Shown here in pieces: positions 15,478-23,031 of a stretch of 28,119 nt of DNA; position 1 is the stretch's first letter; each line of letters opens with the position of its first letter. The notes below the pieces were generated by a model. It did not search any database and was not told the origin of the DNA. It saw only the letters and a program-made list of their open reading frames with translations. The stretch covers positions 1 through 28,119 of the forward strand of contig CALAPY010000015.1 of the NCBI GenBank assembly GCA_937891015.1, read 5' to 3'. This DNA is from UBA2108 sp002713215. GTDB lineage: Bacteria; Bacteroidota; Bacteroidia; Flavobacteriales_G; Salibacteraceae. The position numbers were made by a program, and so were the translations under genes.

Positions 15478-15493
15478 GTGAGTAATCACTCAC
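15478..15493. promoter_or_regulatory. TetR operator (perfect palindrome)
   Basis: GTGAGT-aatc-ACTCAC has perfect 6-bp arms, of the TGAGTnnnnACTCA kind bound by many TetR/AcrR proteins. It lies directly after the -7 box and covers the expected transcription start of tetR. Confidence 0.65.
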
Positions 15494-15521
15494 AAACATA
15501 CATCAAATGTTTTACGCACAA
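15493..15521 (-). promoter_or_regulatory. Promoter of the tetR operon
   Basis: Minus strand: TTG (15521-15519), 18 bases, TATGTTTG (15500-15493), an exact match to the Bacteroidota promoter. The ATG at 15474 lies 18 bases after the box, with the operator in between. Confidence 0.65.
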
Positions 15522-15589
15522 GTCAATTGCCAAATTTTAACACATTAGAGTATGGATAAAGCTGCTCTAATCTTCCAGATATTTTTTAA

Positions 15590-15640
15590 TGTTGGATACA
15601 GGATATTTGATCCAACATCAAATATCTAAAATCCAACATC
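15590..15640. repeat. Interleaved inverted and direct repeats
   Basis: TGTTGGAT (15590-15597) pairs with ATCCAACA (15610-15617). GATATTTGA (15602-15610) pairs with TCAAATATC (15618-15626). ATCCAACATC recurs at 15610-15619 and 15631-15640. The two stems share bases and exclude each other. The rest of 15522-15646 shows nothing else. Confidence 0.7.
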
Positions 15641-15646
15641 ACGTTC

Positions 15647-16438
15647 TCAGTCCCCATCAATCATTCTACCAATCCCGCCTAAAATGGAACCTTCTCCTTT
15701 ACTACTTCCCCCTAATTTAGGAGCGTGTTGAACCACCCGATCCGCTAATCGGGAGAAAGGTAAGCTTTGCAAATAAACAGTTCCGTGACCGCGTAAGGTT
15801 GCGAGGAACAATCCTTCACCACCAAAAAACATAGATTTTAAACTGCCTGCACGTTGAATGTCGTAATCAATGCTTGAATCGAAGGCCACGATGCAACCGG
15901 TATCCACTTTTAGTGTTTCACCGCGTAATTCCTTTTTGACAATGGTTCCTCCGGCGTGGATAAATACTTTACCATCGCCTTCTAATTTTTGTAAGATAAA
16001 TCCTTCTCCTCCAAAGAATCCGGCTCCTAGTTTTCTATGAAAGGTTACCGATACTTTAGTCCCTAGTGCGGCACACAAAAAGGCATCTTTTTGACAAATC
16101 ATTTGGCCGCCTACATCGGGTAAATTAACGGGAATAATCTTTCCCGGATAGGGTGCAGCAAATGCAACCCGTTTTTTGCCAACGCCACCAGCATGTGTAA
16201 AATGAGTCATAAATAAACTCTCTCCGGTAAACATTCGACCACCTGCTGACATAAGCTTTCCCATGAAGCCCTGGTTGGGTTGCGAACCATCGCCAAGTTT
16301 AGCTTCGAAATTAATGCCATCATCCATCCAATTCATTACGCCCGCTTCGGCAATAACCGTTTCCTTGGGATCAAGTTCTATTTCAACGACCTGCATGTCG
16401 TCGCCGTAAATTTGGTAATCTAACTCGTGACTTTTCAT
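15647..16438 (-). CDS. AIM24/TIGR00266 family protein
   Basis: A 263-residue protein with the repeated beta-strand layout of the AIM24/TIGR00266 family: an early MQVVEIELDPKETVIAEAGVM, then SAGGRMFTGESLFMTHFTH (about 84-102), two GxGFFGGEGF/MFFGGEGLF glycine motifs (about 157-166 and 216-225), and a Gly-rich end. Members are cytosolic or membrane-associated and of unknown molecular function; the eukaryotic relative AIM24 is mitochondrial. Monocistronic by position: tetR lies upstream of its 3' side across 157 bases and the DUF2279 gene sits 147 bases away. No clear promoter box; an 11-base palindrome AGGTCAGACCT lies at 16464-16474. Confidence 0.88.
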   Translation of the reverse strand: MKSHELDYQIYGDDMQVVEIELDPKETVIAEAGVMNWMDDGINFEAKLGDGSQPNQGFMGKLMSAGGRMFTGESLFMTHFTHAGGVGKKRVAFAAPYPGKIIPVNLPDVGGQMICQKDAFLCAALGTKVSVTFHRKLGAGFFGGEGFILQKLEGDGKVFIHAGGTIVKKELRGETLKVDTGCIVAFDSSIDYDIQRAGSLKSMFFGGEGLFLATLRGHGTVYLQSLPFSRLADRVVQHAPKLGGSSKGEGSILGGIGRMIDGD

Positions 16439-16585
16439 TGTTTTGATTTTATGCCACTAAGGTAGGTCAGACCTCAATTTTAGATACTTCCAATTAAGAT
16501 TTTTTAGGGCTTGAATATCACAAACGGTTTCTTTAAGTGATGGCTGGAGTATTAAGGTTATCGGGTTTGGCTTGGTCCGTCAACG

Positions 16586-17503
16586 CTAAAAATAAATAGG
16601 ATGAAATTTAACCCCATTCTTATTAAATTCCAAGGTAGGTAATGGAAATTTAAACAAACTAACAGCCTTTAATAAAGAGTTTACGAATCGACTTTTTGTA
16701 TTAATGCGCTGAAGATCAAGATCGAGCGATAAATAGAATTGCGAGTAACGATCAAAATGTGGATATGCATAACCGTTTTCGTCATAACTTGGGTTGTTCG
16801 ACCCACCGATCATACCTGTTGCTCCATAACCGGCAGATACGCTTATCCACTTGGGAAACTTGCTGCTTTTATTAAGGAATGAATGAATATTGGCCGACAA
16901 CCAATAAGTTTGACCGTTATAATCTTTAAAGAGTTGCTGAACCCAATTTTCTCCCAATAATTCAGGTCGGTATTGAGAAAATTCTGTGGTGTGGAAAGAG
17001 AACTTGGGAACAATACGTTGCTCTCCCCATGCCAACTGTTGACCTATAAAAACTCCGGAACCAATGAGATTGGCAGTCATGTCTCCCCACGAAAAACCCC
17101 ATTGGGTATTATAAGCATCCATAATTTCAATAGCTGATAGGTAGACCAGGCCCCAGGTGGCCCCAAAGGCAATTGAGCTTTTTTCATTAATTCCTGACCA
17201 GCGAAGGGAATGATATCCGATGACCCCGATGTAATAGGAACTAAAACCATGGCCCAATTTGTCCACTCCTTCCCATTCTCCCCAATCGTTGAAAGTGTGA
17301 AATTTACTCTTTGGAAAATCTTTATACCACAATTCATTAAGAGCAATAAGGGTAGTAGTTGTAATAACTGCTGCTCCTGAAGAAACTCCAATAAGCCGCT
17401 TTTTGTTTAGAGTATCAGGATAATTGGTCCAATGAACTTTTTCCTGACCAATTGCGATCAGTTGGATGGAAAGCAGCAGAAATATGGCTATGAACCTGAA
17501 CAA
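16586..17503 (-). CDS. DUF2279 family (YfiM-like) outer-surface protein
   Basis: A 305-residue protein starting at TTG; a stop lies two codons upstream and no later Met would keep the signal peptide (1-19, ending AIG-QE), so TTG is the likely start. The core VDKLGHGFSSYYIG (about 79-92), followed by GLVYLSAIEIMDAYNTQWGFSWGDMTANLIG (about 118-148), is the DUF2279/YfiM signature. The C-terminal third, with alternating strands and a final aromatic (PIYF), suggests an outer-membrane or periplasmic location. Function unknown. Divergent from the pirin gene. Confidence 0.82.
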   Translation of the reverse strand: MFRFIAIFLLLSIQLIAIGQEKVHWTNYPDTLNKKRLIGVSSGAAVITTTTLIALNELWYKDFPKSKFHTFNDWGEWEGVDKLGHGFSSYYIGVIGYHSLRWSGINEKSSIAFGATWGLVYLSAIEIMDAYNTQWGFSWGDMTANLIGSGVFIGQQLAWGEQRIVPKFSFHTTEFSQYRPELLGENWVQQLFKDYNGQTYWLSANIHSFLNKSSKFPKWISVSAGYGATGMIGGSNNPSYDENGYAYPHFDRYSQFYLSLDLDLQRINTKSRFVNSLLKAVSLFKFPLPTLEFNKNGVKFHPIYF

Positions 17504-17521
17504 TTTTCAAATTTTAAACGC

Positions 17522-17529
17522 CAAAGCTA
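17522..17529 (-). promoter_or_regulatory. -7 promoter box TAGCTTTG for the DUF2279 gene
   Basis: Exact TAnnTTTG match, 18 bases before the TTG start. AAAATTTG (17508-17515), 4 bases before the start, is a weaker alternative. The same octamer TAGCTTTG precedes the divergent pirin gene. Confidence 0.4.
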
Positions 17530-17623
17530 AGGCTCCTTGAACGATTCTCGAACTCAAATGTTATGTTCTCGACGAATTAAGGATAGTTAAGACCGCAGCA
17601 AAGGATGGAATGAAAATTAACCC

Positions 17624-17631
17624 TAGCTTTG
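17624..17631 (+). promoter_or_regulatory. -7 promoter box TAGCTTTG for the pirin gene
   Basis: Exact TAnnTTTG match, 19 bases before ATG 17651. No TTG is seen 18-21 bases upstream. Confidence 0.45.
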
Positions 17632-17650
17632 AATAAGAAAATTGAAGCTT

Positions 17651-18802
17651 ATGAGTAACAAACTGCCGAGAAGAAGTTTCATTAATCGGATTTCTTTGGG
17701 ATTGTCATCGCTTTTTGTCATCCCGTTTTTTGGAAAATCAAATTCACTTGAAAATATAGAGGATACTATGGATACATCAGGAAATGTTGACCCAATTGTT
17801 AGAATTAGACCCCTGGGATTTCAATGGGAGACCCTGGACCCATTTTTATTCTGTGTTCATCATGAAGATAAGTATCCGGAAGGAAATGCTGAAATGGGAC
17901 CTGATGAATCTCTTTTATCCGGAAGGCAAATTGGTCAGGATTTCGTGGTTAAAGATGGTTGGAGAATGTATCACGGTTCAAAAGTCCCAGGATTCCCGGG
18001 TCATCCTCACCGGGGTTTCGAAACCATTACGGTTGTTCGGGAAGGTATGGTAGATCATGCTGATTCCATGGGTGCTTCGGGCAGGTATGGCAATGGTGAT
18101 GTACAATGGATGACGGCAGGAAAAGGGGTACAGCATTCCGAAATGTTTCCCCTCATTAGTCAGGAAAAGGGGAACCCGATGGAGTTGTTTCAAATTTGGC
18201 TGAACTTACCGGCAAGGTCAAAAATGGTAGCTCCGCATTTTAAGATGTTATGGTCGGAAGAAATTCCAATTCTTACAGAAAGAGATTCCAGCGGTAAGAA
18301 AACTACCATTGAAGTTATGGCGGGTTCGTTGAGTGGTAAGACTCCGGAATCGCCTCCACCAAACTCATGGGCGTTTCCCAAAGAAAACCAGGTAGGTGTA
18401 TGGAACATTAGTATGGAACAAGGGGCATCGTGGACGCTTCCAAAAACGGAAAAAGGAATCAATAGAACAGTGTATTATTACAAGGGTTCTCATTTGACCA
18501 TCAACAGCAAATCAGTTAACGAGTATCACGCGGTTGACGTATTATCGGATCAAAGTTTGGAACTAAAAAGCGGAGATTCTCCAGCCAAAATTTTGATTTT
18601 GCAGGGCAAACCCATCGGCGAACCGGTTGTTCAGCACGGTCCGTTTGTTATGAATACACGGGAGGAAATTCAGCAAACCTTTATGGATTACCAGAAGGAC
18701 GAATTTGGTGGATGGCCCTGGCCAAGGAGAGATCAGGTTCACGATCGCAACAAAGGCCGTTTTGCGAAACACGCCGATGGAAAATTAGAAGAAAGAGGGT
18801 AG
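17651..18802 (+). CDS. Pirin-family cupin protein with Tat-like signal
   Basis: A 383-residue bicupin. Start is ATG 17651 (MSNKLPRRSFINR); a TTG three codons upstream is less likely. Pirin N-terminal domain: GHPHRGFETITVVREG with metal-binding His residues, DSMGASGRYGNGDVQWMTAGKGVQHSEM (His and Glu ligands), and FQIWLNLPA. The C-terminal pirin domain includes GEPVVQHGPFVMNT and a WPWP tail. Pirins can act as quercetin dioxygenases or redox-linked cofactors, usually in the cytosol. Here residues 7-25 (RRSFINRISLGLSSLFVIP) look like a twin-arginine signal, implying export of a folded, metal-loaded enzyme; the cupin core begins only near residue 45. It ends 4 bases from the convergent TerB-like gene. 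Confidence 0.88.
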   Translation: MSNKLPRRSFINRISLGLSSLFVIPFFGKSNSLENIEDTMDTSGNVDPIVRIRPLGFQWETLDPFLFCVHHEDKYPEGNAEMGPDESLLSGRQIGQDFVVKDGWRMYHGSKVPGFPGHPHRGFETITVVREGMVDHADSMGASGRYGNGDVQWMTAGKGVQHSEMFPLISQEKGNPMELFQIWLNLPARSKMVAPHFKMLWSEEIPILTERDSSGKKTTIEVMAGSLSGKTPESPPPNSWAFPKENQVGVWNISMEQGASWTLPKTEKGINRTVYYYKGSHLTINSKSVNEYHAVDVLSDQSLELKSGDSPAKILILQGKPIGEPVVQHGPFVMNTREEIQQTFMDYQKDEFGGWPWPRRDQVHDRNKGRFAKHADGKLEERG

Positions 18803-18806
18803 ATGT

Positions 18807-19157
18807 TTAGAGGATTCGTCTAAGGTACATTAATACAATCTGCTCCAATTGGTTGAATTTTCCATCAGCCAAAAAGATACTTTTCATATCATCGAACAAC
18901 TTCTGATGTTCTTCCGGTGTGGGGAAGTATTTTTCCCTAAAGGAAAGAATGAGATCAATACGTTCGCTGTCGTTAAGTTTTTCAATGACCCGTTTGGCGT
19001 TTAAGAAATGGGCATGATCTACACGTTCCTCAATGGCTTCGATTTCCTCTTGCCTCACTTCGGTGTCGGCATAAGCTGCGTAAACCAAAATAAAGGATAA
19101 GAAGTCTTCATAACTCCAGTTATCTATGTTGTATCGTTCTCTAACTTCAGCTAACAT
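18807..19157 (-). CDS. TerB-like helical protein
   Basis: A 116-residue, fully helical acidic protein. The layout SYEDFLSFILVYAAYADTEVRQEEIEAIEERV, then a final ADGKFNQLEQIVLMYLRRIL, resembles the TerB/DjlA-like fold, in which an acidic D.E..EE.. segment near the first helices and DG.....E near the end bind metal. No other domain is present. TerB-type proteins are linked to tellurite and stress responses or envelope sensing, but no ter genes are nearby, so no role is assigned. Start is ATG 19157; no strong promoter box is seen. Confidence 0.65.
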   Translation of the reverse strand: MLAEVRERYNIDNWSYEDFLSFILVYAAYADTEVRQEEIEAIEERVDHAHFLNAKRVIEKLNDSERIDLILSFREKYFPTPEEHQKLFDDMKSIFLADGKFNQLEQIVLMYLRRIL

Positions 19158-19244
19158 GGCAATTGTTTTAAGCTTGACTCTTTAGGTGGTAATTTAAAGA
19201 GGCTCTAAATTATAAAAAACATTGTTGTAGAATAATGTAGAAAA

Positions 19245-19328
19245 TTGTCAATCTGAGCGGGATGTATCGAAGACTATACAATTTTTTCGGAATTCTAGAA
19301 TATTATAGTTTGTCTGCCCTTCGATACA
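19245..19328. repeat. Dispersed repeat unit, family A, copy 1
   Basis: TTGTCAATCTGAGCGG (19245-19260), then inverted arms TGTATCGAAG (19263-19272) and CTTCGATACA (19319-19328). The head and the TGTATCGAAGA element recur at 24975-25030. This and the next repeat fill most of 19158-19516, where I see no gene. Confidence 0.65.
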
Positions 19329-19389
19329 ATTTTGGGTGCTATTAAAGAATAATGTGGGTTAAAGAAACTACCTTACAAAAAGAAACGTT

Positions 19390-19462
19390 ATTCCTGCGAA
19401 AGCGGGAATCTCCTGATCGAATATCTTTAGTTAGATTCCCAACTCGCTTCGCTCTTGGGAAT
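19390..19462. repeat. Dispersed repeat unit, family B (GGGAAT hairpins)
   Basis: ATTCCTGC-GAAA-GCGGGAAT (19390-19409, one mismatch) and ATTCCCAA/TTGGGAAT around a 12-base loop (19435-19462). The whole is a common intergenic repeat style in bacteria. As minus-strand RNA it lies downstream of the TonB receptor gene and could shape the 3' end of that message. Confidence 0.6.
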
Positions 19463-19516
19463 GACGAATCCAACATCCTTGTGCAACACAGCATAATAAA
19501 AATGGAAAGTGAGGGC

Positions 19517-21934
19517 CTAAAAATTAACTCCCAGCGTAAGGTAGAAGTTGATAGGGTCAGCAGGTATAATTCCAGGGCCCGGATAACCTTCAGCGCGACG
19601 AGTAAAGTAGGAGTTATTGGTAAGGTTATTCAATCCGCCGGACACTTTAAACCATTTGATTTTGTAGCTCGCAGAAAGGTCCATTACCCAGTATTGTGGA
19701 ATTTCCCCGATAACAGCGGTTGAGGTATATTCCGTATTGGTGGCATCAGAGTATTGCTTGCTGGTGTAAGAAAATTGGTAAGCTATTTTAATGTCCTTCC
19801 AATTGGCACTTAATCCAGTTTTTAATAAAAAGTTGGGTACATTTTCCACCCGTTTGTTTTGGTAAGCTGCCTCTTCGGAATTAATATAACGAGCATCCTG
19901 TATGGTTCCGTTAACAAACCATTTTAGGCCAATGCTCTTACTCTCTTTTCCCAGGCATTTGAGAATCTCTAATTCGGTGTATGCTTCTAGTCCATAGTTT
20001 CTTGAATCGGCAATGTTGGTTCTGAATCTATAGATTCGGTAGGTCTGTTCGTCGCGCATATAAACGGCTCCAATTCGGTTGTTGTAGTTTAGGTAGAAGG
20101 CACTTACATCGAAAATAAGTTTGTCTTGTAATCCGCCACGAAACCCAACGTCCATGGAATATCCGTTTTCGTCAGAAAGGTTAGGATCAACCCGAAGGTT
20201 GGGGTTGTTCACCCGCATATCGTTAAAATTTATTGCACGGTAATTTTGCGACACATTAGCATAAACTTCTCTTCCCTTTTTAAGTTTGTATGAAGCCCCA
20301 ATGCCTCCAAGCAAGAATGATCGTTCGCTTACCTTATTGTCACGGATATTGGTGTCTGCTATAATATTTCCCGCCAAATCGGTAACCCTGAATTTATAAT
20401 AGCCATCAGTCTGGGTATTGATGTATTCACCTCTGATACCTGGTGTAATACTAAATTTAGGAGAAAGTTGAAATACATTTTCAGCAAACAAGGCTACGTT
20501 TTGGCTGGGGAAATCAAATTCAGAATGTTCTAAATCGTTGGGGTTGTTAAACTCAAAGTTGGCATCTGAGTCGTCGCTTCCGTCTCCTTGTTTTCGGTTG
20601 GTTTTGCCCTGATAATATCGAACTCCAACCAACAAGTTGTTTGGGTTACCTAGCAAATCATAAGTATGAATTAGTCGTAGTTCACTTCCAAAGTTGTTGT
20701 AGGTGTCCACCAGCAAATCACGGTTTCCTCCCGGATCGGGACGATTGATATACCCAAGAATACCAAGTGCTTTTCTGGAACCAATAAGGCCAAAGTTTCG
20801 CATTTCTGCTCTCCATTTGGCGTTGAACTTATAGTCTAGGGTTACAGCCATCACGTTCCAGTTTACGTTAAACCAGTTTCGCTCCCGAATGGATTGCGAC
20901 GGGTCTTCTTCAAAAAGTTCATCGGTTAAGCCGCCCGGTTGATGAGCCATATATTCCATTCCGGTATATTCCAGTTTAAAGGAGAACTTCTTTCCAATTT
21001 TTTGTTTCAGAGAGGCATACCCGGTAAAGGCGTCGAACTCCGAATTGGGTCTCCAGCCATCACCTCGTTTGTAATTGGCAAAGGCATAGTAAGATGTGTT
21101 TTTCACCGTTCCACCTATTCCATTGAAGGAACTGAACAGGCCATACGATCCAACAGTTTGGTTACTTTCAAGGGATATCTTTTTGTCTTCAGGAGCTTCT
21201 TTTAATCTGAAGTTTAATACCCCCCCAAATTGAGTTCCATATTGCAAACTGGCTGCTCCCCGAACCACTTCAATTCGCTGTAATGCTTCTGTTGGCGGAG
21301 TGTAATAGCTTTCTGGGTAGCCCAATGCATCTGCTGCAATGTCGTATCCGTTTTGACGTGTATTGAAATTAGAGGTACGATTGGGACTTAGGCCTCTTCC
21401 ACCAATTCCCAACTGTAATCCGGCCTGGTCACTTTCCCAGATATTTAGACCGACCACACGTGAATAAACCTGGCGGCTGTTGTTGGTTGCTAAATTGCCA
21501 TTCACTTCGTCGAGCAGTATCACTTCATTTTTTTTTCCGGCATAAATGTCCATGCCATCTACCGAATACAGGTGCATCAGTCCAAATCCACTTCTGGTTT
21601 CCTCTACAATCAGGAATTCATCCAGTATTTCAGGGACACTATCAACCTCAATATTGAGTATGTTTTTTCCAGCTACAACCTCAATTTCCTGTTCCAGAAT
21701 TTTAATGCCTGGAGTGTAGGTAATTACCGTGTATTTCCCGATTGGAATGTTTTTAAGTTGATAGAATCCGTTGGGTTGAACCTTGGTTTTATAAGGGGTA
21801 AGCTTTAAGATTACTTCGGTTAATTCAGGAGCATTTTCAGTTCCTTTCCAATATACCTTTCCCTCTAAGCTCCCTTTCTGAGCTGAAAGAAAAAGTGCTG
21901 ACAAAAGCAATATGGAAAGAAGCCATGATTTCAT
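19517..21934 (-). CDS. TonB-dependent outer-membrane receptor (FecA-like)
   Basis: About 805 residues. Signal peptide (1-18, ending LSA-QK), a carboxypeptidase-regulatory-like domain (about 22-100, with GKV, NGFYQLKNIPIGKYTVI), a plug (about 130-255: GIGGRGLSPNRTSNFNTRQNGYDI, ALQRIEVVRGAASLQYGTQFGG), and a 22-stranded barrel ending in LTLGVNF with the C-terminal Phe needed for outer-membrane insertion. The plug, with RVxGxxI..SD.AG and the RG..SLQYG motif, is closest to FecA/siderophore receptors rather than SusC. The ATG at 21934 shares its A with the imelysin stop codon (TGATG), so it is translationally coupled; a TTG one codon earlier is unlikely. Third gene of the iron-type operon. Confidence 0.9.
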   Translation of the reverse strand: MKSWLLSILLLSALFLSAQKGSLEGKVYWKGTENAPELTEVILKLTPYKTKVQPNGFYQLKNIPIGKYTVITYTPGIKILEQEIEVVAGKNILNIEVDSVPEILDEFLIVEETRSGFGLMHLYSVDGMDIYAGKKNEVILLDEVNGNLATNNSRQVYSRVVGLNIWESDQAGLQLGIGGRGLSPNRTSNFNTRQNGYDIAADALGYPESYYTPPTEALQRIEVVRGAASLQYGTQFGGVLNFRLKEAPEDKKISLESNQTVGSYGLFSSFNGIGGTVKNTSYYAFANYKRGDGWRPNSEFDAFTGYASLKQKIGKKFSFKLEYTGMEYMAHQPGGLTDELFEEDPSQSIRERNWFNVNWNVMAVTLDYKFNAKWRAEMRNFGLIGSRKALGILGYINRPDPGGNRDLLVDTYNNFGSELRLIHTYDLLGNPNNLLVGVRYYQGKTNRKQGDGSDDSDANFEFNNPNDLEHSEFDFPSQNVALFAENVFQLSPKFSITPGIRGEYINTQTDGYYKFRVTDLAGNIIADTNIRDNKVSERSFLLGGIGASYKLKKGREVYANVSQNYRAINFNDMRVNNPNLRVDPNLSDENGYSMDVGFRGGLQDKLIFDVSAFYLNYNNRIGAVYMRDEQTYRIYRFRTNIADSRNYGLEAYTELEILKCLGKESKSIGLKWFVNGTIQDARYINSEEAAYQNKRVENVPNFLLKTGLSANWKDIKIAYQFSYTSKQYSDATNTEYTSTAVIGEIPQYWVMDLSASYKIKWFKVSGGLNNLTNNSYFTRRAEGYPGPGIIPADPINFYLTLGVNF

Positions 21935-23022
21935 CAATCTCCGTCGCTATCCTGGTAAGAAATAAGTACCCCTAAAGAACTTGGAACATCTGCCTTCAGC
22001 AGCAAAATCAACTTTTGCATTTCCTTGTGGGTATTGCTGAATTTGTCTTTTTGTTGAATTACATCAGGATTAAAATTTGAAGGGAGTAAAGCAATGCTTT
22101 TTTCAACTTCTGAAAACTGATTTTCGATGGCCTCATCCAATGAGGATCCAGCTGTTTTAGCACCGATGGCCAAGAGGTAGTCATCAAGTCCTTCCCCGTC
22201 AATAGTAGTTGAGGAACTGTGGCCCCGATAAATATCCATAAATTGATTGTAATTTGCACGGAGCAATTCTTTTGAAAAACTTCCCGCCTGATAGGTAGAC
22301 TCAATATGGCCGGGGAGAGGAGTGCCGGAAAAAGAACGTAAGCCAGCAGGAATTCCTACTTTTCCATCCCTTAAATACCTTTCGAAATGAAGTGTAATAC
22401 CATTAAGCATAAGACTCACCGAACTTCCAGCGCTTGTTCCCTTAGAGCCTTTAAATGTTGAAGCATAACCACCGGTCCAGCTATTATATACCTTAGATGC
22501 ATTTGATGCGAGTTCCGTTGTTATGGCTACTACATAATCCAAGCGTTTTTTGTCCAGCACATTAATCCTTGGGTTGTATAATACATAATCCAATGCAGGC
22601 AATCCCTTTCTATTCAGATCAGAGGTTTTGCTCAAATCCAGATCGGAAGTAGAAATCTTAGATTCGACTCCAGCCGTATCGCATGGATAGGTATTGGTGT
22701 TGGCTCTCAGCAGCACATTGGCTGCCGGGCCAAACTCAAAGAAGGAAACTTTTTGCCAGCTGAGACAAACCTCTCGGTAAAGCAACTTAATTTCAAGGAG
22801 ATCTTTTATGTTGGTGTTCTCCTTGATTTTTGATACTTCCAAACGCAGTTTCTCGGTACTCTCTACATAGCTCTTGTAGTCAGGAACAATCAGGTTGTCC
22901 GACCAGTTGCTTAGTAAAGCGCTTTGATCATACCCTGAAGGTGTTTCTTTGTCCTTGTCCTTTTTACATGCGATAAAAAGAACCAGAAGGATAGAGAACA
23001 GAGAAATTGCCTTTTTAATCAT
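21934..23022 (-). CDS. Imelysin-like (IrpA/M75-related) lipoprotein
   Basis: A 362-residue lipoprotein with lipobox LFIAC (Cys19) and the all-helical imelysin fold. FFEFGPAANVL (about 101-111), the RKGLPALDYVLYNPR block (about 138-152) and IPAGLRSFSGTPLPGHIES near the middle match Bacteroidota imelysin-like proteins. The GxHxxE motif of classical M75 peptidases reads GLPALD here, so peptidase activity is not expected. Such proteins are linked to iron or haem uptake. It lies 9 bases after the DUF4856 gene and overlaps the receptor gene by one base, so it should act on the periplasmic side with that receptor. Confidence 0.85.
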   Translation of the reverse strand: MIKKAISLFSILLVLFIACKKDKDKETPSGYDQSALLSNWSDNLIVPDYKSYVESTEKLRLEVSKIKENTNIKDLLEIKLLYREVCLSWQKVSFFEFGPAANVLLRANTNTYPCDTAGVESKISTSDLDLSKTSDLNRKGLPALDYVLYNPRINVLDKKRLDYVVAITTELASNASKVYNSWTGGYASTFKGSKGTSAGSSVSLMLNGITLHFERYLRDGKVGIPAGLRSFSGTPLPGHIESTYQAGSFSKELLRANYNQFMDIYRGHSSSTTIDGEGLDDYLLAIGAKTAGSSLDEAIENQFSEVEKSIALLPSNFNPDVIQQKDKFSNTHKEMQKLILLLKADVPSSLGVLISYQDSDGD

Positions 23023-23031
23023 GTTATTGAA

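Noticed and set aside
19352..19723. A 123-codon open frame on the plus strand
   Set aside because: It runs across dispersed repeats and into the receptor gene in antisense; its text comes from repeat hairpins.
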